Source: Phialophora verrucosa
Taxonomy: Eukaryota; Ascomycota; Eurotiomycetes; Chaetothyriales; Herpotrichiellaceae
NCBI GenBank assembly: GCA_002099365.1
Contig: MSED01000008.1
Span: 620,001 to 684,000, forward strand
Reading direction: 5' to 3'
Length of the DNA stretch: 64,000 nt
Positions 34,141 through 45,239 of the stretch are shown here, piece by piece. The position numbers and the translations under genes are program-made. The notes under the pieces were generated by a model. The model was given only the letters and a program-made list of their open reading frames with translations. It was not told where the DNA came from and made no database searches. The first letter of the stretch is position 1, and each line of letters opens with the position of its first letter.

Positions 34141-35484
34141 TTACGGTGTCTGTGAGGGTGGAGGATATAGACCGGGTGGATAGAAGGATGCGTCAAAACT
34201 TTCCGCAGCCTGCGCAAGAGTGTCGAGATCTGAAAGTCCACGTATGAGTGGCGGCATTGGATTCATAAAGGTACCAGCTCCAGAGCCGGGGTCGTGCGAC
34301 TTTCCCATGACAGGTATCTGGCCCATCGGGACCGTGTTCATGAGGGTCTCGTCACCCAGCGGGGGGTACAGAGAGCTCGGGGATACGTTGTCTGGGATGG
34401 CCTGGATCGGCATGAGAACTTGGTTCGGATCAGTATAAATGGGTTCCTCGACATTGAGGGGAGTGTCAATAGCCGTAGCGGCGACCGATGTGACTTCGGA
34501 CAGAGGCGAATGAATCAGACTCGATCGCCGGCTTGCTTCTGCGTTCACGCTATGCTCTTTCTTGAGTTGCTTTGCTTTTTGCGCGTCTTTGGTGATGGCG
34601 GCCTTGCTTTTACGCGTAGAACCTTCGCTGTTACTGCTTGATGTGGACTGGCCCTTGTGTGTACGCTCATGCTGCTTCATGTTGTCTTTCCTCGTAAATG
34701 CTTTATTGCAAATTGGACAGTGAACGCCCTTCTCTCCAGTGTGCTTTTTCCCATGACGCGCGGCGTGCCCGGACGTGGTAAAGGTAGCCTGACAGTGATG
34801 CGATTGAGCGTACGGGCAAGGATATTTGTTCTTCTTGCCAATGGTGGGAGCTGAGCTTGTTGTCGGGGAGGTTCGTTGTTGCGCGCTTGCAGGGGCCGAG
34901 GTGGCTGGGGGTGGGACAGGTACATTGGTGGGCTGCGATGACGTGGAGAGGTTCTGGTGAGTAGGATGCAGTGGCACGGAGCCAATGGGATATTGGCTAG
35001 GAGTGACGGGATGCATCAATTTGCCCGAGAACTGATCAGCCATGTTGGGGCCGATCAACAGTTGTTGTTCAAGGAATGGAGTGATGCTGGTGGGAGATGG
35101 CAGATAGCCTCCAGCCAATGGGTCTTGGCGCAGGAGCGGGTCATACTGCGCGAGAGTGTGGTCCAAAAAGTTGTACGCCGGCGTCGCTGGCGATGGAGAT
35201 GAATCCATGCTCGAGGTGGAATACTTGGATGAAGATGATAACCGCGACAGGGCAGGAGGCGAGCCGGCCGACGACACAGAGGATTCCCTGTCGTACTTGG
35301 GATGACGCAAAAGACTCGGCCTTTCTCCCCTCGGCGGCGGCGGCGGCGACACCGTTGAGCGGTGAGATTCAGTCCCAGGGGATGACTGCTTGGATTGTCT
35401 CGGACGGATGACGAAGGATGGACAGTCGTTGTCGTTCAAGATCGAGAAGATACGTGCTTCTCCAGGTTGCGTCTGCACTTCCAT
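34141..35484 (-). CDS. C2H2 zinc-finger transcription factor, NRG1-like
   Basis: Nuclear protein of 447 aa from the ATG at 35484 (MEVQTQPGEARIF); the frame begins at 35496 only with GTG. Two C2H2 fingers sit near residues 220-280: YPCPYAQSHHCQATFTTSGH with ARHGKKH, then VHCPICNKAFTRKDNMKQHE with RTH. They are joined by a TGEKG linker. The finger pair, with TTSGHAARH and FTRKDN, resembles the NRG1/NrgA-type repressors of carbon and filamentation genes as I recall them, though close C2H2 relatives exist. The rest is disordered and rich in S, P and T, with a basic, lysine-rich stretch after the fingers that could be a nuclear localisation signal. The very long gene-free upstream DNA is typical of developmental or stress regulators. 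The specific role is not determinable here. Confidence 0.85.
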   Translation of the reverse strand: MEVQTQPGEARIFSILNDNDCPSFVIRPRQSKQSSPGTESHRSTVSPPPPPRGERPSLLRHPKYDRESSVSSAGSPPALSRLSSSSKYSTSSMDSSPSPATPAYNFLDHTLAQYDPLLRQDPLAGGYLPSPTSITPFLEQQLLIGPNMADQFSGKLMHPVTPSQYPIGSVPLHPTHQNLSTSSQPTNVPVPPPATSAPASAQQRTSPTTSSAPTIGKKNKYPCPYAQSHHCQATFTTSGHAARHGKKHTGEKGVHCPICNKAFTRKDNMKQHERTHKGQSTSSSNSEGSTRKSKAAITKDAQKAKQLKKEHSVNAEASRRSSLIHSPLSEVTSVAATAIDTPLNVEEPIYTDPNQVLMPIQAIPDNVSPSSLYPPLGDETLMNTVPMGQIPVMGKSHDPGSGAGTFMNPMPPLIRGLSDLDTLAQAAESFDASFYPPGLYPPPSQTP

Positions 35485-38400
35485 TGTTGGACGCACTCAA
35501 GATGCGCCCAGCGGACAGGCCGCTGGTCCAAAGTAAGCTAGAGAAGACAACTGCCTGGAATGGTCAGGCAGTGGGACTACGTCGAAAGGCTGTGAGAAGG
35601 TACATACGGCTGATAAAGGCCGATGACTGTAAACTGGGGTTGCTATCAGGGGATTGTAGTGGTTTGACTTTGACGTGGTGGATGGACTCCAGCGAAGGGC
35701 AGGTCGCTGTCTGTTTCGGTGTGACTGGCTGAGCAGCTAGGAATTGCAAGTATCGAAAGAGTGCCAACGCATTTACAGAAGCAATGTAATGGGTGAGGTA
35801 TGTGGAGTGGTGGGCAGCTGTTAGGACAGAGCTGTGCGGCGCGGCTAAGAGATCCGAGGGAAGGGAAGAGAAGAGACCCTTGATGCACAGGGACGCTCAG
35901 GGTGTTTCTGAACACGCTTCACTATGCGTACAAGAGGACAATCGATATGTAAGAAATGCTGAGCAGAAAGAAGGGTCGTCCGGCAGACGGGAGGGAAAGA
36001 GTTGAGCTTTCAGTGACTTTTGGATTCTTAACCCCGGAAGTCGCGCGACTGTGGTGTCGGAGGGTTCGCAGGTTTTCTGCCATTGTTGCTCTCTCGGCGG
36101 GGGCGCGATCGAAGATCGAGCAGATGGAAATGTCGAAATGGCATTCGGACAGGCAAAAGCCAATAATTGGGGGTGCTCCATGCCTGGACCGGGTTGTCTC
36201 GTGGGAACAATGTCAGCGGCGGCGGGAAGGATGGATACCGTGTGAAGGCTAGCGAGGGAAGCACAAGAGATGAATGGTTGACAAGTCAGAAACAATAAGG
36301 TTAGGCCAGGTGTGGCAGATTGAAACCGTTTTAGTCTCGTGCTATTCAAGGCTTGGAAGACATCATGCAGCTTGCATCGGCCGATGATGCTCCATGGTCC
36401 TCACCCGAAGACTGGTATCGTGGCTTCATGGTGGCTTCGTGGTGGCTTGAGGAAGACGAGACCCTGCAGACACGAGTGTACGAGTAATCTGACCTTTCTC
36501 CAGATCTAGGGCATTTTCAGAATCCCCAGAATATGCCCCTCCCGTGCACAGTTCAAGGAGCCAAGGGCTGGCAGTTCAGAATTGCGAAGATTTTGACACT
36601 CAAATCTGCACTTACCACCAGCCGCCGAAATTCCTGGCTTATTGGCTGCGCCATTCGCAGAATGAAGCCACAGGCGGGAGTGTCAAGCCTTACCTTGCTA
36701 AACCATGATCGGCGCATAGAGTACCTCAACAGGAACTGCTTATCTGGCACGGTCAAGGTTTTCCTGAGCTTCCGTGACACCCCCTGGCGGTTCTGTGACC
36801 CGGAATCAGGATGGATCGAGCGATACACGAAGAGATTACGATTCAGAAAATCAAAAGCGGGCTGCGGTCACATAACCGGATTCCCCCTCATGGGGACCCA
36901 TCCAGCAACCTGGTTCATGCGTCAGAGGCAAACACGACCAGGGCAAGGATCAAAGCTGGACCAGTAAGGGCGCCTCAGAGACAGGCTTCTTGTTTTAAGG
37001 TTTGGATAGCATCGCAGTCAGCTGCACAGAGGGTAGACGGCGAAGGAGGACAACATTGACCGACCGTTGGTTACCTTACTACGAGTATCCAGATACTTGG
37101 GTCTGTGCTCGAGTTCCAAATCCCGTCGTTCTCCCACGGGGAGAAAACTTTCTCGCGATGCAGAGCGTACTCGTAAGCGAATTGAAGACGGAGCGCGGGA
37201 AGGACCTGGTTATGATTTGCGGGGCTTGGGCCTTGGGACAGCTTACTTGTTCCAGTAGTGACATCACTGCCATCCTGAAATTCACGATGGCCACTATTAG
37301 AGCTCGATCGCAGGTCAGGGTTTAATCTGCAGCCCGCAGGAGTTGCTTTGCGAGGCCAACCTTATTCCCCCTTCACGCAACAACCACCCAAAACTCCTCA
37401 ATGATCCTACTGTATTGGGTATTGGTACCATGGTAATCGAGAATCCGATTGTAACTCCTTTGTAACAAGTAGCCGCAAGTACTCTGTACCTATACGGAGT
37501 ACGGTGCTGCCCCAAACCTTCCAGGGCCAACTTCGTACTGAAACCCTTAAGAGATAGCAGGGATGCCGTACCCAGGCAGCTGGCCGCTGTCTCTGCTGTT
37601 ATGAGAGTAACCGCAAGTTCTATGCACAGGACTCCGGCGCCGTTCACATTCATCTTTCAAAGGACATACGAATGTATAGTGGTTACTTTGTGTTCGTGAA
37701 AGAACCGAAAACTGGGAGAAGGGGTGTCGCAAGTTCGCGTCTGCCCACGCGCGAAGAGCTATTGATCATCTAGCAATCAGGCGCCAACAGATGGTTTTGC
37801 CCAAAGCAAGCACTCACGCCTTACAACGCGAAGGTGTACAAGTATGGAATATAAAGCTTTCCTACCGAGTATGCAGGGAACCACTCAAGCCATAAGGCTG
37901 GAATCAAAGAGGACCCTTCCAATTCTCAACATCTCCCGAATGGGCTGCTAGTTGGCTGGCGCCAGTGGCCGTCAGTGGTGTCAATTCTCCATTTGGCATT
38001 GCCCGTTGCCAAGCCAGCCATGATGTTCTCGAAGCTGGAAAGAAGCACTCATTTCCTTCACTGAATACTTTGCTACGAGGCTGTCCTCTTTGCGCAAGGC
38101 GCACAGGGCTCATCCGGAAATGCTGAGGCAAACCGGTGAGCAAACCGATTTCTTCCCATAGGATTCAGCGGTGAACACGTCCTACCACTTGATAGGGTCG
38201 GAAACACAGTGGCTGGTCTCGTGGTTGCTGACGTGGCAGTCCAGCAGGGCGAGTCCTAAATCACAATCTCATTCGCTGTGTGAGCCTGCTCCTTATGGGC
38301 GAAGTTCTGGATAGGCGAGCCCTAAACTTCCCTGCTGCCTGATCTTTGGGAGGAAAAGTGTCCGGCATGCGCCGCACTTTGGATGTCGGCATCATTGTAT

Positions 38401-38983
38401 GAAAGTAGGCCCTTGAGCAGAGAGCAGGCAACGTGATCGCTCGTGTACTGTACGCGCCCTGTTGCCCTGTTGCCCAATTCCTCAGCCTACAACGGGCATA
38501 TCCCTTGCTAGTTGGGCGTCGTCGACGGTTGCGGCGCACAGCGCTTCAGAAGCGAGCACCCAAAGGTGTCCTGGCAATGACGTAGGAGTAGCGGCTGGCT
38601 CTGGCCCAGGATCACCTGTTCGCCGGCTTTTTGTGCACTCAGCGGGCACTTTGGTTCTCCAGCCACTGCGTATACCATCAACACGACGTTTTGCCTCTCC
38701 CGAACAACCAAGCCTTACAACTTTGCCAAGCTGCCTAGAATCCTGGTTGTTCTCTTCGAAGCTGCTCAAAAGCAACCTGCATCCACTTCTCTGATTCAAG
38801 TCATCAGCATCTGCATTTACTTTTTCATCCGGACTGTCACCGTAACAGTCAAAGACTGGGAGCGATCACATTTCGCATCGATCCGACCCCTCCCGCCGTT
38901 GCGGTATTTTTGTTGGGCGGGATATCCTTTTTCAATTACTGTTGTCTTCCCCTCATTGCACGGTTGGCCCCGCCGCACCGACA
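35485..38983. other. 3.5-kb gene-free region between the C2H2 factor and the DUF3824 gene
   Basis: Divergent upstream region of both neighbours. Frames such as 36533-36967 (plus) and 35897-36349 (minus) have no signature and no convincing coding pattern. One TACGGAGTA lies at 37493-37501. It may hold long regulated promoters, 5' leaders or non-coding RNA. Confidence 0.4.
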
Positions 38984-41071
38984 ATGTCTTATTACGACGA
39001 TGATAGATCCCGCCGACCGAGAAGCACCCGAGAGCGATCACGAAGAGATGACTATGACGATACCACGATCTACGATTCAAACACCAGAGAATCCCGTATA
39101 GTCAAGCGGCGCGATGACAGCGTCGACTCGATTGAAGAAGTCTCCCGTGATTTCGCCCCTGGAGATCGCGGCGCGGTCTATCGGGAAACCACTGTCCGCA
39201 AAAGTGGCCATCGCCCTATTCGTACGAGGTCCTCCGACGATCGCTGGCACGACGACCGATATGATGACCGGTCTTACGTTTCGCGAAAGAGATATGATGA
39301 TGACTACATGGTCGTCGACAGGCCCAGACGTAAGGGTCGAGATTACGATGACAGCCGTAAGTTTTCCGCGTCCTGTCCCCCGTACCTCTATCTCCGCAAC
39401 TGACCCTCCCCAGGCCGCTCCCGCCGGTATTCCTCAGATTACTCCTCCCGAAGCCGTAGCCGCACCCCGCCTAAGAAAGAGCGTAGAAAGTCTACAGTTG
39501 AGGAGGCATTGGGTGCTGTCGGGCTAGGAGGCGTCGCGGGAGCTCTTTTGGGCAAGAGCCGCAACAGATCGCGATCAGATTCCCGCGACCGTCATCGGAG
39601 CCGAAGCCGGGCTGGTCGCCGAGACAGATCGTCGTCTGATCGGTCTCGACATCGTAGCAAGAGCCGCGGCAAGGTCAGAGGCGAACAAATCTCGCAAGCC
39701 ATAAAAGCCGCTGTTCTGGCAGGTGCCGGCGAGGCTTTCCGTGCTCGCAAGACCGAGGGTGGCTGGGGCGGTGAGAAAGGCAAGCGAATACTCACCGCCG
39801 CGCTCGCGGCTGGCGGAGTTGATGGCTTGATCTCTAACAAAGACGATCCTCACCACCATTCCAAGCGAGACATTGTCGGCTCTGCTCTAGCCGGTATGGC
39901 TACCAATCGTATCGTCAATGGCCCTCGATCGAAGTCTCGAGGGAGGAACGGGAGTCCCGACAGTCGTCGTGGGCGCAGCCAGTCGCGAGGAGGCTTGGGA
40001 GACCTTGCCGCTGGCGGTATCGTCGCAGCCACGGCAAAGAAAGCATATGACTCAATCCGCTCCCGATCCCGCGGCCGTGCCCGCTCTCGGAGCGCATCAT
40101 CATACGGTAGCCGCGGCAGCCGGAGCCCTCCAAGCAAACGCAGCCGCAGCCGCTCCATCGCGGCCAGAGGGCTCGCTGCGTTGGGGTTGAAAGATGCGGC
40201 GGATAAGGTCGATCCAAGCCGTGAACGGGATCGCCGCCGGAACTACGACGACTACGATGATGATGGACGGTCCAGCCGTCATGGAGGATATGGATACAAT
40301 GATTCCCGAGATGTAGGTACCATTCAACCCCACTATGCTTATGCACATGACGGTCCCCGTTCCCTGAGCGTACCCAGGGCGGCGCCCTCTGGCTATGAGC
40401 TCGACTACGGCCCGCGTCATACCGGGGACCCAGAAACAGACTCCGATTCTGACCTCGGCTCCAGTTCCGAAGATGAGAAAGAGATAAAGAAGGGTCGCAA
40501 GAAGATGTTGCTCACCGGAGGTCTTGCGACCGTTGCAACCATACACGCCGCGCACAGTGTGTACCAGAGTATGGAAAAACGAGACTTGAGAAGGAAGATG
40601 TTGAAGGAGGGTGATATAAGTCCCGAACAAGCGAGGAGGGCAAAGAACAAAAACAGACTGCAGGATGCAGCCAGTATCGGGATTGCTGCTTTGGGGCTCA
40701 AAGGGGCCTACAGTGAGTGGCAGGAGACCCGGGAGACACAGAAGGAACAGAAGGAGGAAAGGGAGAAACGAGAGAGACATAAAGCCAAGCGAGAAGCAAG
40801 ACGCCGGAAGATGAGCATGATTGCCGCTCACAACTACGTCGACAGCGGCTTTACTGGAAGCATGCCCAACCTTGGCGGCTATGCTCAGCAGCCGTATCCG
40901 CCGCAGCACCCAACCTTCCCTCCTCCGCCCGGCGCCTTTGCATACGGGCAAGGGACGCCTGTCCACTACGCTGACGACAATCCCTATGGAGCAATTACAC
41001 AGCAACCGACCTTTGTTCCTACTCCTCCTCCCGGGCCTCAAATTGGTGTCCCGCGGGCTGAGACTCATTGA
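38984..41071 (+). CDS. DUF3824 family protein, arginine/serine- and aspartate-rich
   Basis: Two exons, 38984-39356 and 39414-41071, with a 57-bp intron (GTAAGT..CAG) inside a D/R-rich stretch; the product has 676 aa. It begins MSYYDDDRSRRPRSTRERS and alternates DDRYDDRSY-like and RSRSR-like segments with several glycine/alanine-rich hydrophobic helices, such as VEEALGAVGLGGVAGALLGK, AAVLAGAGEAFRARK and KRILTAALAAGGVDGLI. These G/A-rich helices repeat in related form through the protein and are the hallmark of fungal DUF3824. The C-terminus has a charged coiled coil (ETQKEQKEEREKRERHKAKR) and a P/Q/Y-rich tail. No biochemical function is known to me. The G/A helices may be membrane-associating, as in glycine-zipper proteins, which is inference only. 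Confidence 0.88.
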
Positions 41072-41979
41072 TGCATTTACGACCATTCACGATCTGCTCT
41101 TTACAGTTGCAACGATGCCTCAATCACGATCAGAAATCTTACCACACGGTCACCTATGGGAGGGCTACATTCACTTTGGAATGGAATTTCTTGGAATGGC
41201 AGCGTCAAGATTAGGCCAGTCTGTATTGGCTACGATACCATGATCTTAAATGACAAACAATTGATAAAATGTGTCGAGAATCGCGGTAGAAGACGAACAA
41301 CATGTTCGATGTGTTTCACTGCTTGCTTTCTGTTCTCGTAGGTCTGCTTCGAGCAACCCGTCTCCACAACTTCAATTCAGCTGTTAGGACTGCAGCAGAT
41401 CATTAAGAGCCGCCGTGCCAGTCTCGACGTTGAAATCTCCGACCTCACTCTCACCTATACATCATATTGACCACTCTCCGAACACGATCTCTTTCTTTTC
41501 CCCAACAAGTATCATTCAATGCGCTCAAGCTAAGCCGTATCTCTCCAGGAGATGCCACCCACCTTGCAGACACTCAATATGTACGCCTCGATCGCTTGCC
41601 GACTCAACATATCTCTGAAAGCGACACCACCCGCCCAGCCGCACGGGAGATTCCAAGGGAATCCAAGGACGCGATCACGTCCCCTACAGTCAGTCTACTC
41701 CAGTCAGCGCCTCGTCGCCCGCGGCACAACATATCCAAGGCTTGGCTCGTGGATAAAACGCTGAGGGTGTTATTTCAAGATGCCGTCCCAACTTTGGCAA
41801 TTTTCACTGGGAAAAAGAATGGTATCAAGCATATCTTTTGATACAACACGATATATCCTTGTCCGACCGATAGCCTTGAGGTACAACTGTTCGTCATCGA
41901 TCTTTGAAAGCAGTCCAAGCCTGCACCAGCCGGTCTGCCCCTTTCCTGGCCGTCCCAGGCCACGCGAAAACAAGGGTCC
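41072..41979. other. Intergenic region after the DUF3824 gene
   Basis: Convergent spacer. A frame at about 41467-41841 (plus) reads with few rare features (ISPGDATHLADTQYVRLDRL) but begins with TTG and has no known family. I do not call it a gene. Confidence 0.35.
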
Positions 41980-42747
41980 CTAGCTATTTCGGGATGTCTT
42001 TCCTCGCAGCGGGATGCCGTCTTCGGCAAAAATAAAGCCAGGAGATGGTCTACGACCTCTCCGGACTGGGCCCCATGACTCCAATGAGGTATCGTCAGGA
42101 AAGTCGAACGAGAACGGTGATGGTCTTCTTCCAAAACCAGCCGATCTGGGAGGCCGATAGTCGCCATCGAAGCGTCTGTTTTGTGGTTGGAAGGTGCTCC
42201 CAGGAAACATGCATCCAGAAGGCGGGTGGTGAGCGCGCCGATGAAGGAAGTCGTCATCAGGTATGCCGAACACGAATGGCGTCGGGTGTCCAAGATGGAT
42301 ATTGTCTTGTCGACCGAATCTGCTCCTAGGATGAAAGGCCCAGTCGACTTCCTCGACAACCAGTGGGTGTCTTTCGAATACCGGTATTTGTCCCGACTCA
42401 AAAGGCGGATCAAAGGCAGCAAACCTGTTAGGGAACGGTGCGCCAGGGCCTCTTCCAATCACGACATCCGGGCCACCCAGCGGGTTGGGATACAGCCCTG
42501 ACAGAGAAGGAGGCATTTGACCGTGTCCATTTCCTCCACTACCGCGTATCGGTAGCTGAACATCTCCCTCTAGGTTGGCCCCGCCAAAAGGATTTCCTCG
42601 CATGTATCTCCGCCGGGTCTCAATGTATCTACTGCCGTCTGGATTCCTGCCCTGGCGCCGCTCATCTATCAAGACTGGTCTACCTTGGCGGTTCCAGCGT
42701 TCGAGATCTTTCGGCCGTATAGTGGGTGTGGAATGGCTGGTGCCCAT
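41980..42747 (-). CDS. Small proline/arginine-rich protein with N-myristoylation signal (A)
   Basis: 255 aa, single exon, ATG at 42747. The N-terminus MGTSHSTP fits the N-myristoylation consensus (Gly2, small residue at 6), so the protein may be lipid-anchored to membranes. The remainder is rich in P, G, R, F and D without predicted membrane helices. It shows loosely repeated pieces such as RFGRQDNIH, FGIPDDDFLHRR, GFGRRPSPFSFDFPDD and RRGRRPSPGFIFAEDG, where FGRRPSPF / GRRPSPGF is a near repeat. I know no family. A second gene with the same design lies 464 bp upstream on the same strand. Confidence 0.65.
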   Translation of the reverse strand: MGTSHSTPTIRPKDLERWNRQGRPVLIDERRQGRNPDGSRYIETRRRYMRGNPFGGANLEGDVQLPIRGSGGNGHGQMPPSLSGLYPNPLGGPDVVIGRGPGAPFPNRFAAFDPPFESGQIPVFERHPLVVEEVDWAFHPRSRFGRQDNIHLGHPTPFVFGIPDDDFLHRRAHHPPSGCMFPGSTFQPQNRRFDGDYRPPRSAGFGRRPSPFSFDFPDDTSLESWGPVRRGRRPSPGFIFAEDGIPLRGKTSRNS

Positions 42748-43211
42748 GGTTTCTTCGCGTGGTTACCGAAAAGGTTCGATGGTTCGGGGATGATATAATC
42801 GTTTACCAAGGCCGGGGCTCCGTCAGATTTGATCCTGAGATGTCATTGAATTGATGAGAAGGTTGGAAGAGAAGTTCGGGGAAGAAAGCAAACATTTATA
42901 GTTCCTATGCGATTGCCACCGATGGCTTCACTGGCCGTTTAGGTGACGCACGCGAACGTATCACGGTGATTGCGGTGTAGTGAAAGTCGCAATCACGCAT
43001 ATTCTCTTCTTCCTGTGGTGAGGTGGTGGGCAGGGAGGACGTCTGGTTCGTGGAGGTCATCGTCCATCAGACCTGGAGGATTGAATTACCCAGAGACACA
43101 GATAGTCCTTCGATCTTCTCCATCAACCAACAGCGTGCCCTCTTATAGCTTTGGGGAGTTCAGTGGTAACAGTGCCAGCGCGGCGAGCACGGCGACCAGT
43201 TTGAAATCATC
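42748..43211. other. Spacer between the two MGxxxS genes
   Basis: 464 bp between two co-directional minus-strand genes. It should carry the promoter of the gene at 41980-42747. Nothing else was recognised. Confidence 0.4.
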
Positions 43212-43964
43212 TCATTTCAACTGATGGGCTCCTCTGTTCGACCACGGACCAGACGACAGCAAATCTGCATTCGTCCTCTCCGCCCACCGCGCTGGCCGCT
43301 CATCATTTACATCCACTCCACCGGCAGGATTGGCCTCGACAAGCTTCACCCGCACACCGTGCCAAAAGGGATTATCCGTGTGAAACCTGTAGATTTTCGA
43401 TCGAGTTCTTTCTCCCAAGCGAAGGTGGCGTTTTCTTCTGTCTCTTCCGTTTGTTGTCTGCCGATGATGCTGGCGAACACGGTCATTGATAGTAATATTA
43501 GGAACGCCGGCATAGAAATTATCATCCCAACCCGGAGGCATGGGGGCGTGAGGCATCGGTCGGGAGACGGTGTCAACCTTTGGATCATCCAGATCCAGCT
43601 CCAGTTTGTTATTAATATAGGGTGACGGGTCCTCACCTCCATGGTTTCGTCCTCTCCAACCACTCTCTCCATGCTTGTAGATGTGCCTTGGAGACGAGAA
43701 CTTTGGTCTCGATATTTGGCTCCGACATCCGAACAGCGGAGGCGAGATCATGTCCGATGACTCCGGGGTGGATATTATCATCGCGCTGCTTCTGGCTTTA
43801 CCTCTGCGGCGAGAGGAATTCCAGGGCGGCGACTCAACTGGACGAATGCTCCCACCGGAGCCATGGGAGCGACGCGAAGAATCTTGGCCGCCAGATCGTC
43901 GTCGAGGAGATGCCGGACCAAGGCGTCGTGCGTTCTGTTTCGGCCTGGAGAAAGTGTTTCCCAT
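43212..43964 (-). CDS. Small basic protein with N-myristoylation signal (B)
   Basis: 250 aa, single exon, ATG at 43964. The N-terminus MGNTFSRPKQNARRLG is a textbook N-myristoylation signal (Gly2, Ser6) followed directly by a basic cluster, a combination that favours plasma-membrane binding. The N-terminal 80 residues are rich in R, S, G and P. The C-terminal half has a more folded look: YINNKLELDLDDPKVDTVSR, PGWDDNFYAGVPNITIND and IYRFHTDNPFWHGVRVKL. I see no family match. It shares length, strand and N-terminal design with the neighbour at 41980-42747, but the rest does not align convincingly by eye. Confidence 0.65.
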   Translation of the reverse strand: MGNTFSRPKQNARRLGPASPRRRSGGQDSSRRSHGSGGSIRPVESPPWNSSRRRGKARSSAMIISTPESSDMISPPLFGCRSQISRPKFSSPRHIYKHGESGWRGRNHGGEDPSPYINNKLELDLDDPKVDTVSRPMPHAPMPPGWDDNFYAGVPNITINDRVRQHHRQTTNGRDRRKRHLRLGERTRSKIYRFHTDNPFWHGVRVKLVEANPAGGVDVNDERPARWAERTNADLLSSGPWSNRGAHQLK

Positions 43965-45239
43965 GGTATTGTATGGTATAGTATGGTCTGTTGCTTAATA
44001 GCGAGATTCGAGTGCGTTGCTCCCTGAGCAGCACGGCTCAAGAAAGAGAAACGAGGGACGTCCGCTCCCAGCTCTGCAATAATTACACCTCAAGGTCGCC
44101 TTTGTGCAACATTGGTGATGAACCCGATATCGAGCGGACAGTGTGACAGTGGTCACCCCTCCAGCGGTACAGCTCGACGAAGGAGCAGCTCGAAAGACGT
44201 AAAATTCATCAATTGTCCGCGCGCCCAGCACACAGCGTACAACTACAGCGTACTTGGGCCTGTATTTCAAAGGGTGTGCTTCCGTACGAAGTAATTCGCT
44301 CTTTCTGGGTGAGGCCTCGAGACGGGTCTTGCTTACCAAACTTACTGTAACATTGATCAAACCTGTTCCCTTCGGCAGGGTACGTCGTTGCACATGTTTG
44401 TTCCACAACAATATCGCCACATCTAATCGACTGAAGGATGTGTCTGTTCGTACAGGACCGATACTCCGTACGACGAAGCGACAAGACACCCCGCCGTGAG
44501 CGTGTGCAGTGCATACCGAGTCCTGAGTCCTGAGTGCAGAGCGCAGAGTATGTACTGTACTGTAATCGTTACACTGTACCGTTTCCGTATCGTTCTACCT
44601 TGCGCCAGAAGATCTATCCTTGGGCACCATGATCCGAAGAACAAAGCAGGGGCAAACTGCCACGGGATTTAACGCGTTGAGTTAGATGTCCTTTGCTGTG
44701 CTAGCTGTGGACGTTTGTGTGTGTGTATAGCTGCACAACCTGCTCGTGGCGCGGTAGGTCGATATGTACCGGCAGCCTGTGTGGGGTTGTCGTTCAAGGA
44801 GAGTACCAGCGCAGGTACGGGTATGACTGGAGCTCCTTCTACAAGTTTTCCCGTAGGATAGTGTATCCAGAACAGAGGCAAGCTGTGAGAGGAGGAAGAG
44901 GAAGAGAAGAGGAAGAGAAGAGGAAGAGAAGAGGAAGAGAAGAGGAAGAGAAGAGGAAGAGAAGAGGAAGAGAAGAGGTACTTATTCGGAGGGAAGAAAA
45001 TAAAACGCCTGCAGGCTAGTTATAGGGCTAGGATGAGAGCCAAGCATGCGCGAGGCTGTGGGAAGTCGGGGGCTACATACACAATTAAAGATGCCTTTAC
45101 GGACGACGAGATGAGGCTTACTGTAGGCACGATGATCAGCCATAGTCACCCGAGCGTATTGTACGATACATATTCTTCCCTGTGTGCGTGTGTGTCTACA
45201 GAGCCGGCACTCAACATGCTTTCTGGCGGGATTCTACCA
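43965..45239. other. Intergenic region left of the metabolic cluster
   Basis: No gene was seen. Contains one TACTCCGTA at 44462-44470, small direct repeats (gtcctgagtcctgagt and tgtactgtactgta near 44520-44570) and the minisatellite listed separately. Confidence 0.45.
44899..44975. repeat. 11-bp minisatellite, seven perfect copies
   Basis: The unit AGGAAGAGAAG is repeated seven times without error, flanked by related purine-rich sequence on both sides. A frame through it would read E/K/R only and is not considered a gene. It lies about 265 bp from the first cluster gene. Confidence 0.95.

Noticed and set aside
40100..41086. 328-codon minus-strand frame
   Set aside because: Antisense of the DUF3824 second exon; hydrophobic runs come from complemented charged codons.
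44717..45019. 100-codon frame ending in a long E/K/R repeat
   Set aside because: The repeat is the in-frame reading of the 11-bp minisatellite; the rest has no signature.
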